From Escallonia rubra (taxonomy: Eukaryota; Streptophyta; Magnoliopsida; Escalloniales; Escalloniaceae), in assembly GCA_033065855.1 (NCBI GenBank), contig JAVXUO010001037.1:310001-374000 (forward strand): a stretch of 64,000 nt of DNA, in the 5' to 3' direction. Made by a program: the position numbers and the translations under genes. The stretch's first letter is position 1, and every line of letters begins with the position of its first letter. Below the pieces are notes generated by a model. It worked only from the letters and a program-made list of their open reading frames with translations, had not been told where the DNA came from and ran no database searches. Shown here one piece after another: positions 1 to 10,267 of this stretch.

Positions 1-562
1 GTAAGGCGTGGCGCCGTGGGCTGAAGTGTCGCGAGTCCTACTGTTGAGGGCCCGGAGGACCAAGGCAGTGGTGGTCACAACACTAGGACCTAAGCAGTGT
101 CCAGAACTAGCCCAGGCCCTGAAGGATGGATCTAAGGAGGAAGGGCCAACCCTAGAGCTGGGGATGACACAAGGTGAGCAGCGAACACAGGGTGGGCAGC
201 TCTGAGGCTTTGAGAAGTCGACGACTGTGAAGTCAAGACTTGGATTGATTTCTGCATTCTTCAGATGACAGCCATGAGAGAAGATTGAGAGTCTTGGAGT
301 TCGGTGATGGTAGGAGTAAGGTGTTGGATTATGGCGTTGACGATCGTCGCCACATTGGGTGCATCCACCCCGGGGAGAAGCTGGAGTTGGTTGTGGCTGG
401 TCTTCTCTTGGTCCTCGAGGTGATGCTCATCTTGGATGGCTGGGTTGAGACATTGGCTGGTAGTCCTGGTAGCCCTGGGTTGCTGAGGCATGGTTGCTTG
501 GGTGTGTTAGGCAAGGAACAAACTGCACTGCGATGCTCACCTCCCTAGCGGTGTCACCAAAA
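1..562 (-). mobile_element. Partial internal region of the LTR element whose LTR is at 563-2841
   Basis: This stretch directly follows the CA end of the minus-strand LTR at 563, so read leftward it is where the leader and start of gag would lie. It holds a minus-strand open frame (491-261, 76 aa) rich in Gln, Thr and Pro, and overlapping frames that I do not recognise. The element would continue beyond the left window edge. The assignment rests on position only; I see no primer binding site that I can name and no gag motif. It could also be unrelated flanking DNA. Confidence 0.4.
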
Positions 563-873
563 TAATGCCAAAGAAGTGGGTTCGCAGTCGACGTGGAGGT
601 GCCACAAGGAATGCAGTTCGAGTCAGATGCCAAGTATATTGATGTGGGACACAACAAAGATGGAGCAAGGGCAGAGACCAAGGGCTTCCCAGACAGAGCC
701 TGAGGTGGTAGTGCTGCAAAGGGCGATGGCGCTGGGTGAATACGCGACGACAGTCACAGTCTGATGCTTAGCTCCAGAGTTAAGGTCATGTATGTTTATC
801 TCTCTAGAATTCTAGAGTGAGAAAGTGAGTTCTAAAAATTTTCAAGAGTTCTCTAAATGAGTTCTCAAGACCT

Positions 874-884
874 CTATTTATAGA
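874..884 (-). promoter_or_regulatory. TATA box of LTR copy 1
   Basis: The minus strand reads TATAAATAGAGG here, at the same place in the LTR as the TATA boxes of the other two copies (near 7609 and 40254). It marks the U3/R region of the LTR promoter. Confidence 0.6.
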
Positions 885-1239
885 GGTTGAGATGATGATG
901 TCATCAACTGACAAGTGGCGCTCCCCGGGAATGACACGTCACTAAGGGGTCCACAGCTGCTGGTGCTCCACGGACTGTCAAATCGCATATTCACCCGACC
1001 TGCCCCGCACAGCGTCACTCTATCTGTCTGGAAAGACTGGCTCCCAAACTGCCGGTGTGGCCAGAGAACCCCCTTGATCTAGCCACCAGTCCAAGCCCTT
1101 GCAGAGTCCCGCAGGCCTGGCAACGGTAGGGAAGACCCGATGCCCATATGTCAGGCGGACTAGGCGTGATGCCCTCCGGAGACCTACTCCCGTCTCAGAG
1201 TGACCCGGGGGTCATAAGCCCTAGAGGTGCCGATAAAAT

Positions 1240-1985
1240 CCCCAAGTGCTGGAGCACGTAGGCTTGTCATGCAGACACCCTGGCGGAGATAGTGTCCCGG
1301 AGGAATCGTCTATCCCGCAGGCCGAGGTAGCATCACGGATGAGCCGTCTACCTAGTAGACGGGGAATCTTTGAGCCGAAGTACTTCGAGCTCCCTAGTAG
1401 AGATAATGCCTTAGAAAGCGAGCCTATCCCCGCGGGTGAGTCCTTGTGCCGGAGCACTCGGAGCGCGCCTAGGTAGTGTCCCGGTGGAGTCGCCTACTCG
1501 ACGGGCCAAGGTAGCATCCCGGAGGAACCGTCTACCTGGAAAAAGAGTCTTCATGCCGGAGCACTTACAGCTCTCTGGAGGAGATAGTGTCCCGGGGGAG
1601 TCGCATATCCCCGCAGGTGAGTCCTTGTGCTGGAGCACTCGGAGCGTGCCAAGGTAATGTCCCAGAGGAGTCCCTTATCCGACAAGTTGAGGTAGCATTC
1701 CGGAGGAGCCGTCTACCTATCAGAAAGGGAGTCTTCATGCCGGAGCACTTAGAGCTCCCTAACGGAGATAGTGTCCCGGAGGAGTCGCCTATCCGTGTGG
1801 GTGAGTCCTTGTGCCGAAGCACTCAGAGTGTGCCAAAGTAGTGTCCCTGAGGAGTTGCTTACCCGGGCCGAGGTAGCATCCCAGAGGAGCCGTCTACCTG
1901 GTGAAAGGGGAGTCTTCATGCCGGAGCACTTAGAGCTCTCTGACGGAGATAGTGTCCTGGAGAGTCGCATATCCCCGCAGGATGC
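1240..1985. repeat. CTCCGGGA tandem array in LTR copy 1
   Basis: About five imperfect units recur with spacing of roughly 110-185 bases. Each contains GATAGTGTCCCGGAGGAGTC and GGTGAGTCCTTGTGCCGGAG-like blocks (minus-strand reading CTCCGGGACACTATC). Parallel open frames on both strands come from the repeat and are not genes. Confidence 0.75.
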
Positions 1986-2449
1986 TGCACACTCCGGAGA
2001 GTGGGTCGAAGCATGTTCCATGACCAAGGCAAGGTGCACACAGTGTGGTGAAAGGATGATGAACCAACACAAGGTACGTGGTAATATGATAAAGAGCCAG
2101 GAGGCGCTACTAGATCAGCGGTGCGGCAGAGTGTTTATGGTGCCGAGGGCATGGTAGTGTGACAGAGAGTCGGCGGCGCGTGACTGTATCAATGGTCCGG
2201 TGCATGGGCGCGGCGGAGTGCCAGGGGCACATGACATGGAAATGGCGCACGGGCATGGGCGACAGCCATCGCAGAAACGTCGCACGGGCGCAGGTGAAGA
2301 GCGTCGTGGAGATAGCGCATGAACGCGGATGACGGGCGTCACAGAGCCAGCGCGCATGTGACAGTCATCACAGAGTCGACGCGCAGACGACGGGCATCGC
2401 TGAGATGGCGAGCGATATGGTGCTTGGCCGAGTGCAAAAGGAACGGGAT

Positions 2450-2605
2450 GGGCATGTGGTAAACGAGGTCGATCGACCCCTTTGAATGGGAAGGTGGCCG
2501 ACCCCCCTAAGGGCAAGGTAGATGACCCTCTCAAGGTGAACGTGGCCGAACCCTTGAAGGGGAAGGCGGCCGACCCCCTTAAGGGGGAAGGCACCGACCC
2601 CTAAA
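2450..2605. repeat. GGCCGACC minisatellite in LTR copy 1
   Basis: Short units built on GGCCGACCCCYTTRAGGG recur several times. The same type of array occurs at 6070-6235 and 38695-38890 in the other two LTR copies, near their 5' ends. Confidence 0.65.
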
Positions 2606-2841
2606 AAGAGTAGGAAGGCATGCCAATTTCTTTGTCGTCACATTAGAGGTCACGGGTCGATTGAAGAAAATCATCTCAGTTTTAAATTATCGTGAAAAAG
2701 TGAAAAATGTGCACCTGACTTCAGCATGCGCTTTTTGACCGGTTGGAAGCGTTGAAAAAATTGACCGTTGGTTGTTTCGACGTGTCGTGCAAAACAGGAC
2801 CCTAGTGGGTCCATGGGTGCGGCCAAGATAGGTTAGGAACA

Positions 2842-4793
2842 CTTTTATTTGTCAATAAAATTTTATTTTTACCTTAACCAAATTAAATTGGGGTCGTTCC
2901 ATTATATTATAATTGTGGGCAAATTTGGGAAAGAAAATAAATAATTAAGTCCAGGGGTTTCTAAGAAAATTTCTTTTTAGGGCTAGTATAAGTACCCCCA
3001 TTTCAGATTCAGTCATCACATAAGTATCTAACCCTCAACCTTACATGAAGTTTTGGAGAAAGAGATAGAGAGAAAGAAGAAGTTAGGTTAAAAATTAGGT
3101 AAGCTTCTCTACTTTTCTCTTATATTCCATTATTTGGCTATGTATATGGGATTCTTGTGATTTTTTGAACGGGATTGTGTAATTGTGCATGGATTTGTGT
3201 GTGCCGTGAAGGGGAAGGGGAGCTGCCATGGGGCAGCCATGATAGTGTGATGTGTGGTGTGTTTGTGCGTGCGAAGTGAGAGAGAGGAAAGGTCAACCGT
3301 GTAGGCGGGTTGTTGCCATGTGGTGTGTGCTGTGTGGTGGTGCGATGGGGGCTACCGAAGTGAGAGAAAAAGGGGAAGGGAAGGGCTGCCATGGGGCAGC
3401 CATGTATCGTGTTGTGTGGTGTGTGTTATGGGTGCGAGTGAGGGATAAAAGGGAAGAGGGAGAGGCTGCCATGTGGTGGCAGCCATAGTGGGGTGTATTT
3501 TGTGCTTGTGTGTGAATGAGAGCGAGGGAGAATGGGGAAAGGAGGGGCTGCCATGGTGCAGACGTGGTGTAGTATGGGTGTTGAGGTGCTTGTGCGTGAA
3601 GAGGGAGAGGGGAAAGGAAAGGGGCTGCCATGGGGTAATCGTGGTGCATTGTGTGAGTGTTTATGTTGTGTTTAGATGAAATTAAAGGGGGGAAATAGGA
3701 GAGCGAGGGGCTGCCATGGGCAGCCATGGTAGTGGTGGCATGTGTGGAATGTAGAGAGAGAAAGAGAATGAGGGTTAGGGTTTTGGTGATGGCTTGAGGT
3801 GGTAGAGAGGGGGGGAAGAGAGAGAGAGAGGCTGCCATGGGGCAACCGTTGCATGAGGTGGTGGTTGTGTTCGATGAGGAAGAAGAGAGAGAGAGCGAGA
3901 GACAGAGAGAGAGTAGCAATTAAGGTTAGAGTTAGGGTTCCTTGAGGAGGAAGAAGGTTAACAGATAAATTTTGACAGACAATCCTTATTTGGATTTTTT
4001 AAAAGTTGTTTAGAGGTTGATTTAGGTAAAGTGTGAAACTAAGGCCTTGTTTGTTTCACGAAAATTGTTTTCCGGAAAAGGTTTTCCGTATTTTTCGGTG
4101 TTTGGTGCATGGAAATCATTTTTTGGAAAATATTTTCCGCATTTTCCTGTGTTTGGTACATGCATAAGATTTTTCAATGGAAAATGATTTCCTATCACAC
4201 TTATTTTGAAGAACAAAATGTCGGAGAACAACTTACCGATTACAATTCTGTAAGCATTTACCGTGAAGCATTTTCTAATTAAAATTTCGACTAAAAGCAT
4301 TTTTTGTGAAACAAACAGGGCCTAAAGCACATTTACTTTCACGAAACCTATATCCTGGAATTTTCTGGGATTTTTCTAAGCATGCGAAGGATATGAAATA
4401 GGTTTTTGAATTATTTCATATAGCAAACGAACTTATTTTTAGCCAAAAATTTTACAGTAATCTTATTTAATTGAGTCGCTTGAGTGTCTAAAATTTTGAT
4501 GCATTCTGGTGCCGATTGCTATGCTTTTGAAATACGGCCCATATTGATCAATTAAAGGAGCGAATTTGGATTTTGAGTATAAAATCTCTTGAGGTATTTT
4601 TTAGTCCGAAAAACTTACCTAGTCGTTTAAAAGGATGTTTTGGGTCATTTTTTGGTGCGTAATGGTAAGTTAGGCGTCGAGGGTATTTTGATAATTTTAC
4701 ACAAGTCTGGGGGTATTTTGGTAATTGCACTCACTTGAGGGAAATTTAACAATCAGACATAATTCAGCGTCAAGAATTAACACCTGTATGATT
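2842..4793 (+). mobile_element. LTR-like element 'A', left part
   Basis: Together with 8125-9249 this forms one sequence interrupted by the palindrome at 4794-8124. It resembles the LTR-like element B (26914-29812): a TATA-like TATAAGTACCCCC near 2987, a GGTAAGCTTCTC block near 3098, a TG-rich middle, and a clearly similar right end. The left terminus is missing, because the sequence abuts the LTR ending at 2841. It has no coding domain. The part at 4500-4740 has GGTATTTTGGTAATT-type phrases also found, inverted, at 54.35-54.70 kb. Confidence 0.55.
3215..3850. repeat. GCTGCCATGGGGCAGC hairpin repeats, ~80-base spacing
   Basis: A core GGCTGCCATGGGGCAGCC, able to form a short hairpin, recurs near 3221, 3386, 3464, 3546, 3625, 3709 and 3829, separated by G-rich GAGAGAGGGAA and TGTGTG text. 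Some copies are degenerate in one arm. The long antisense open frame here (3919-3293) is a by-product of the low-complexity sequence. Confidence 0.7.
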
Positions 4794-6069
4794 TGAAACC
4801 AATAAAATAACCCTAGAGGGGGGTGAATATGATGTTTGAAATATAATGGGGAATTTAAACTAAGCAATAATCATGAAACTCAATCAAACCAAGTAATACT
4901 TCAATGAAGATGCTAACTACACAATCTCAAGCAATTGTAGAGCAATAAGTAAAGAGATTGAGTTAGAGATACTTGACAATGAGATTTAAATGGTTCCGCT
5001 TGAACTACCCTCAAGCCTACGTCCACCTCTTCAAGGAAGTCCATTGCAAGAGTACTAGAATCCACTAGCAACAATCTTCTTCTGGGTCAAGATCAAAACC
5101 CTTACAACACTTGGTGATATCTCCATACCAAGCACAAGCCTTGAATCCACAAAGCTCACCCAAGACTTGACAAACCCAAGCCTTTATCACAATCTTTTTT
5201 TACAAAGATCAATTGTGTACAAAGAAACCCTCTTGAAAGGAAATGAGTACAAATAAAGCTCTAATACAATAGAGAGATGAGAGAATTGATGACTTGAAGA
5301 ATGCTCACTCTCAATCAAAGAATTGCTCACAAAGATGCTCTCTTTAATGATGTAAAATCATGAAGATGAAGAGAGAAAAGTTTAAACTTTTCTCTCTTCA
5401 CAAATTAAACTTTTCTCTCTTCATCTTCATGATTTTACATCGTTAAAGAGAGCATCTTTGTGAGCAATTCTTTTATTGAGAGTGAGCATTCTTCAAGTCA
5501 TCAATTCTCTCATCTCTCTATTGTACTAGAGCTTCATTTGTACTCATTTTCTTTCAAGAGGGTTTCTTTGTACACAATTGATCTTTGTAAAAAAAGATTG
5601 TGATAAAGGCTTGGGTTTGTCAAGTCTTGGGTGAGCTTTGTGGATTCAAGGCTTGTGCTTGGTGTTGAGATATCACCAAGTGTTGTAAGGGTTTTGATCT
5701 TGACCCAGAAGAAGATTGTTGCTAGCGGATTCTGGTGCTCTTGCAATGGACTTCCTTGAAGAGGTGGACGTAGGCTTGAGGGTAGTTCAAGCGGAACCAT
5801 TTAAATTTCATTGTCAAGTTGTTCCCAACCTATTCTGGTCGTACCCAAAGGCCCACTGCGGTCCCATTTTCCATGACACGTCCGCACAAGCAACAGTCAT
5901 TTTCAACGCTCACAACCGGTCAAAGCGTGCACGCTCAAGTCACGTGCACTTCTTACTTCTTCTACGCGACTTCGTCACTAAGAAGCTAATTTTCGCGCAA
6001 AGCCTCATGACACTTCGACCGTCGCACTTCGCATGTCGCCCATCGGCGCACCATGGCACTTGCCCAAGG

Positions 6070-6235
6070 AAGTTGGCCTTGGCCATCCCCTTGGGGTCGG
6101 CCTCGGCCTTGGCCTTCCCCTTGGGCTCGGCCTCGGCCTCCCTTTGGGCTCGGCCTCGGCCTCCCCTTGGGGGTCGGCCTCGGCCTTCCATTGGCATTGG
6201 CCTTGCCCTCCCCCAAGGGTTGGCCTTTGGCCTCC
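6070..6235. repeat. GGGGTCGGCCTCGGCC minisatellite in LTR copy 2
   Basis: Units of about 24-30 bases built on TTGGGGTCGGCCTCGGCC repeat about six times. The pattern gives spurious proline/alanine/arginine-rich frames on both strands. Confidence 0.75.
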
Positions 6236-6534
6236 ATCCTTAGCACCTTCACTACTCTTCAAGAGGCCTTACATCGTCCGTCGCCCGGACACAACTCCGC
6301 GACCCCCGTCGCCGACGTTCGGGTGCCACACTCCAATCCTTCGCCGTGCCCGTGCACCGCGCCACTGATACAGCCGTGCCCCAGGCTATCTGTCACAAAG
6401 ACGTGCCCCCGGCACCTTACTCACTTCATCGCGCCCATGCGCCACAATCATGTTACATGCCCCCGGGCACCACACTCATTCACCTCACCATGCGCACCTT
6501 GCCTTGGTGGTGGAACATGCTTCGACCCACTCTC

Positions 6535-7215
6535 CGGAGTGTACATCACCCGCGGGGATAGGCAACTCCTCCGGGACACTATCACCGCCAGGGAGCTCTT
6601 CAACTCCCCTTCCGCCAGGTAGACGGCTCCTCCGGGATGCTACCTCGGCCATTCGCGTAGACGACTCCTCCGGGATGCTACCTTGACGCGCTCCGAGTGC
6701 TCCGGCACAAGGACTCACCCGCGTGGATAGGCGACTCCTCCGGGACACTATCTCTGCCAGGGAGCTCTTCAACTCCCCTTCCGCCAGGTAGACGGCTCCT
6801 CCGAGATGCTACCTCGGCCAGTCGGGTAGACGGCTCCTCCGGGATGCTACCTTGACATGCTCCGAGTGCTCCGGCACAAGGACTCACCCGCGGGGATAGG
6901 CGACTCCTCCGGGACACTATCTCTGCCAGGAAGCTCTTCAACTCCCCTTCCGCCAGGTAGACGGCTCCTCCGGGATGCTACCTCGGCCAGTCGGGTAGAC
7001 GGCTCCTCCGGGATGCTACCTTGACATGCTCCGAGTGCTCCGGCACAAGGACTCACCCGCGGGGATAGGCGACTCCTCCGGGACACTATCTCTGCCAGGG
7101 AGCTCCAAGTGCTCCGGCACGAAGACTCCCCTTTTGCCAGGTAGACGGCTCCTCCGGGATGCTACCTCAGCTTGCGGAATAGGCGACTCCTCCGGGACAC
7201 TATCTCCGCCAGGGT
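6535..7215. repeat. 169-base CTCCGGGA tandem array in LTR copy 2
   Basis: The block GGCGACTCCTCCGGGACACT occurs near 6559, 6728, 6897, 7066 and 7180. The first three intervals are 169 bases and the last is shorter. Within a unit, GGTAGACGGCTCCTCCGGGA recurs once or twice, so there is also a sub-repeat. Copy 3 has four such blocks at irregular spacing. Confidence 0.85.
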
Positions 7216-7572
7216 CCCTGCGTGACTGGCCTACGTGCTCCGGCACTGGGGGTTTGCGTCGGCACCCCTAGGGACTATGACCCCCGGGTCACTCCGAGAC
7301 GGGAGCAGGTCTTCGGAGGGCATCGCGCCTAGTTCACCTGGCAGTTGGGCGTCGGGTCTTCCCCACCGCTGCCAGGCCTGTGGGACTCTGCAAGGGCTTG
7401 GATTGGAGGCTAGATCAAGGGGTTCTCTGGCCACACCGACGTTGTGGGAGCCAGTCTTTCTAGACAGACAGAGCGACGCTGTGCGGGGCAGGCCGGGTGA
7501 ATATGCGATCCGACAGTCCGTGGAGTACCGGCACCCGTGGACCCCCCAGTGACGTGTCACTCCCGGGAAGCA

Positions 7573-7620
7573 CCACGTGTCGGTTAATGACTTCATCATC
7601 TGAATCTCTATAAATAGAGG
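7573..7620 (+). promoter_or_regulatory. LTR copy 2 core promoter: CACGTG and TATA box
   Basis: CTCTATAAATAGAGG at 7606-7620 is a strong plant TATA box. About 30 bases upstream, CACCACGTGTCGG contains CACGTG, a G-box/ABRE-type hexamer. Both are conserved in copy 3 (CACGTG near 40220, TATAAAT at 40254). Copy 1 keeps the TATA but has lost the hexamer. Response to bZIP or bHLH factors is inference. Confidence 0.55.
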
Positions 7621-8124
7621 TCTTTAGAATTCATTTGGGACAAAAAACATGACGGTTGGACATTTTCAAAACATTTTCACTTTCTCACTCTAGAATCCTA
7701 GAGAGAGAAACATACAGGACCTTGACTCTGGACCTAAGCATCGGACTGTGACTGTCATCGTGTATTCATCCCGCGCCATCGCCTTCGCAGCACTGCCACC
7801 CTCAAGCTCTGTCTGGGAAGCCCTTGGTCTCTGCCCTTGTTCCACCGTTGATGTGTCCTACATCAACATACTTGGAAGGTGACTCAGACTACAGCCTTTG
7901 TGGCACCTCCACGTAGGTACGAACCCACTTTCCTTGGCATCACAAGTATCTCTAACTCAATCTCTTTACTTATTGTTCTACAATTGCTTGAGATTGTGTA
8001 GTTAGCATCTTCATTGAAGTATTACTTGGTTTGATTGAGTTTCATGATTGTTGCTTAGTTTAAATTCCCCATTATATTTCAAAAACCCTATTCACCCCCC
8101 TCTAGGGTTATTTTATTGGTTTCA

Positions 8125-9249
8125 TGATTTATTATTTAGGTTTCGATAGACGAGAGTTAGGACCGGCAATTGAGCAAGTACCAGAATCGTTTATCGAGTC
8201 AAGTAAGTACATCTGTCATGTTCCTTCGTATACCCTATTTTCCAATAAATATGTAAACGTCTACATGATTCCATCAAATGAAATATTTTAAAGTCTTTGT
8301 ATTGCTTATGTTTTCATGTTAAATTATTTGATGAGAATATGAATTAAAAATGCCATGAAATGCTTTTATTCGTAGTGGTTTTAGATTTGGCTTATATTGA
8401 ATGAGATAGTGATTCTGGCTTGGTTGTTGTGCCTAATATCTATGGTAGAAAGTTGGATTATGGGTCCTAGTCGACGGGACCATACGTTGGCGCATAGTAC
8501 TGTTGCTCGTGGTTCGCCTCTGCGTCCACATAATTATTTATCCCGAGTGTAGGAGGATTGTGGGCCTTAGTCAGGGGGACATGTACGCTGACCATAACAT
8601 AACTAAATTATGATTAACTGTGATAGCTGTTTGATGAGCTTTCTTAATGTCATACTCCAGTTTTGAGAATCTTTTTGTGCAAGACATTTATGTATGTATA
8701 GTGAAGCAATTTTTTGTTATGGTGATATTGATTGCCTAATCTCGAAAAGAAATTTATTGGTATGTGTGCTTACCTATTTTAGAGACATGGTAAGTGTGCT
8801 TACTGGGCCCCAGCTCACTCTTTTATAAATGGTTTCAGGTGACTACATTCTTAAACCCGACATTCAGGAGGGTCATGAAAACTGAGTCGCGGGAGATAGT
8901 CGTTAGGGAGTTGAAGTTCCCTTGGGGCATTGATAATGTTTCGTTGACTTTGAAGTACTACTTTTATTGTTTTGAGAATTGGTTGGAGCATAGACCTCCA
9001 TAGAGTTTTTTTTATTTTTATTATCCTTGTTAGTTGAATAATATGGATGTATTAGAGACGTACTTTGAGGTAATCCATAAGTATGATTTTGGTAATCTTG
9101 TAAATGGTTTAAACGTAGTATTGGGTACTGGTTATAAATCTTGTGTACATACTGTAGTAGGCCTAGCAGAGCCTTGGTGGAGGTTTAGTGGGCCTGCGGC
9201 CGGTCACAAACCTAGCTCATGGGCTCACCCGTGGGTTTAGGTCGTGACA
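8125..9249 (+). mobile_element. LTR-like element 'A', right part and terminus
   Basis: It continues A after the palindrome. It matches 28750-29812 of element B, including TTATTTAGGTTTYGATAG, GCCGGCAWTTGAGCAARTAC and the terminal GTCGTGACA (B ends GTCGTGATA). The CA end at 9249 suits an LTR terminus. The expected 5-bp duplication partner of CTGCT (9250-9254) would lie left of the truncated end and is not in view. Short frames (8794-9003, 9034-9240) are not similar to any family I know. Confidence 0.6.
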
Positions 9250-10267
9250 CTGCTTGTACCCGAGAATATTTCTGATATATTGCATACAACTAGATACCAG
9301 GAACTTTCTTCTCTAATGCCAACATTGATGTAGGACGGACTAAGTAAGCGTAAATAAGGTTGTCCTAGAAGCTGGTACAGTGGGCTAGGGTTTAGGTTTG
9401 AATGATTTGTGATTAAAAAAAAGAGTTAGGGTTTAGGATGTAAAACGAGGAAATGATACAAATTGTAACAAAACTTAGAGCCTCACTAAGGCCTTCTATG
9501 AGTCTCACCTAGAAGAGATTCTAAGGTGCAGTAATTCTCTTACTCAATCCTAATAGCTCTTACAGTGCTTGTTTACATAGAGAAAACAAAATAGCTCTAT
9601 CCAATTAGAATTTCTTAAACCAAAAACTCAACTATTGACAAAAGCAATCAGAAAATATGGTAACTACCAAAGACTATAGGCCAGTAGAAGGGTATCTTAA
9701 TATGTCTGTCTTTCTCAAATGGCCGCTCGGGTTGCCTACTAATATCTTTGTGAGGCTTTTGTTCAGCCTTAGACCCCTAGATATCTATATGAACATCCCA
9801 TAAGCTGCCTACTAAGTACAGAGAAAAATCAGCAGAGGCTGCTATAATTCTTGGAGCTTTTTATTAGAGTTCTACTAAATTGTTATCCTCTTTCCAATAC
9901 ACATACTTATACACTCTTCCATTCAAGTTTCTTGCATCGTGGATACATCCAAACTAGTAATATGTATTGAGGTGCCTAATATCTTCTTGTAATATAAATT
10001 AGCCTCTAAATCTAAATCTAGGGATGTACATACTAGATTGGCTTAATTGGCGATCTAGAGTTGATTTTACGATTTTGTTCATTTTCTCGATTAATTATTG
10101 TATTCAACTCTAAACATTAGACGGCGACTCAAAAGACTAGATTTTCAAAGGCACGTCATCACTGTTCTGCTCTAAATCCTTGCTTTTGCTTTATGCTTTT
10201 TCGCTCTTACTTTGAAATACATGTCAACTTTGTCTGCTCTCACGCTTTGGGTTTTGTTCTTACTCAG
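9250..10267. other. No gene recognised
   Basis: AT-rich sequence with scattered stops in all frames and phrases such as GGGTTTAGG and GGGTTTAGGTTT. I see no LTR ends, TIRs, coding motif or RNA gene. It may be decayed transposon DNA or the original target sequence between elements. Confidence 0.5.

Larger units (their letters stand above)
563..2841 (-). mobile_element. LTR of the CTCCGGGA-repeat family, copy 1
   Basis: On the minus strand it starts TGTTCCTAACCTAT at 2841 and ends near GGCATTA at 563. It matches the copies at 5820-7942 and 38458-40590 along their whole layout: a GGCCGACC minisatellite, a CTCCGGGA array, a conserved block ending in a TATA box, then a U5 region. It is more diverged than the other two, and its terminal CA has become TA. 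No 5-bp duplication is visible (CAAAA left, CTTTT right), which fits a 5' LTR of an element running out of the window rather than a solo LTR. Family lineage is not recognised; its length (about 2.3 kb) suits Ty3/gypsy. Confidence 0.75.
5820..7942 (+). mobile_element. Solo LTR of the CTCCGGGA-repeat family, copy 2
   Basis: It begins TGTTCCCAACC and ends GGCATCA, flanked by a perfect 5-bp duplication CAAGT (5815-5819 and 7943-7947). The absence of any internal region between the two duplications makes it a solo LTR. From left to right it carries a GGCCTCGGCC minisatellite, a CTCCGGGA array with 169-base units, a conserved block, a TATA box and U5. It lies in the right arm of the palindromic insertion, so it is the younger of the two. 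Confidence 0.9.
4794..8124. mobile_element. Palindromic insertion of two inverted SIRE-type LTR 3' halves
   Basis: The left arm (4794 to about 5385) is the reverse complement of the right arm (about 5405-5819 plus 7948-8124). The right arm is interrupted by the LTR at 5820-7942. Both outer ends are the U5 terminus of a copia LTR: TGAAACCAAT on the left, ATTGGTTTCA on the right. The flanks are a perfect 5-bp duplication TGATT (4789-4793 and 8125-8129). The arms resemble the downstream part of the SIRE LTR at 57.05-57.68 kb. The centre holds a small nested palindrome around AAGTTTAAACTT. Open frames inside, including 5534-5800, are not genes. Confidence 0.85.

Noticed and set aside
8-205. 65-aa frame at the left edge
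   Set aside because: No start context or family similarity; position suggests internal retrotransposon DNA read on the wrong strand.
1221-2157. Overlapping 75-128 aa frames with repeated 'EVASRRSRLPG' text
   Set aside because: They arise from the CTCCGGGA array in the LTR; the same peptide patterns occur in the other two copies.
5534-5800. 88-aa frame near the palindrome
   Set aside because: It reads the antisense of LTR U5 and has a mirror copy at about 4990-5260; no coding family.
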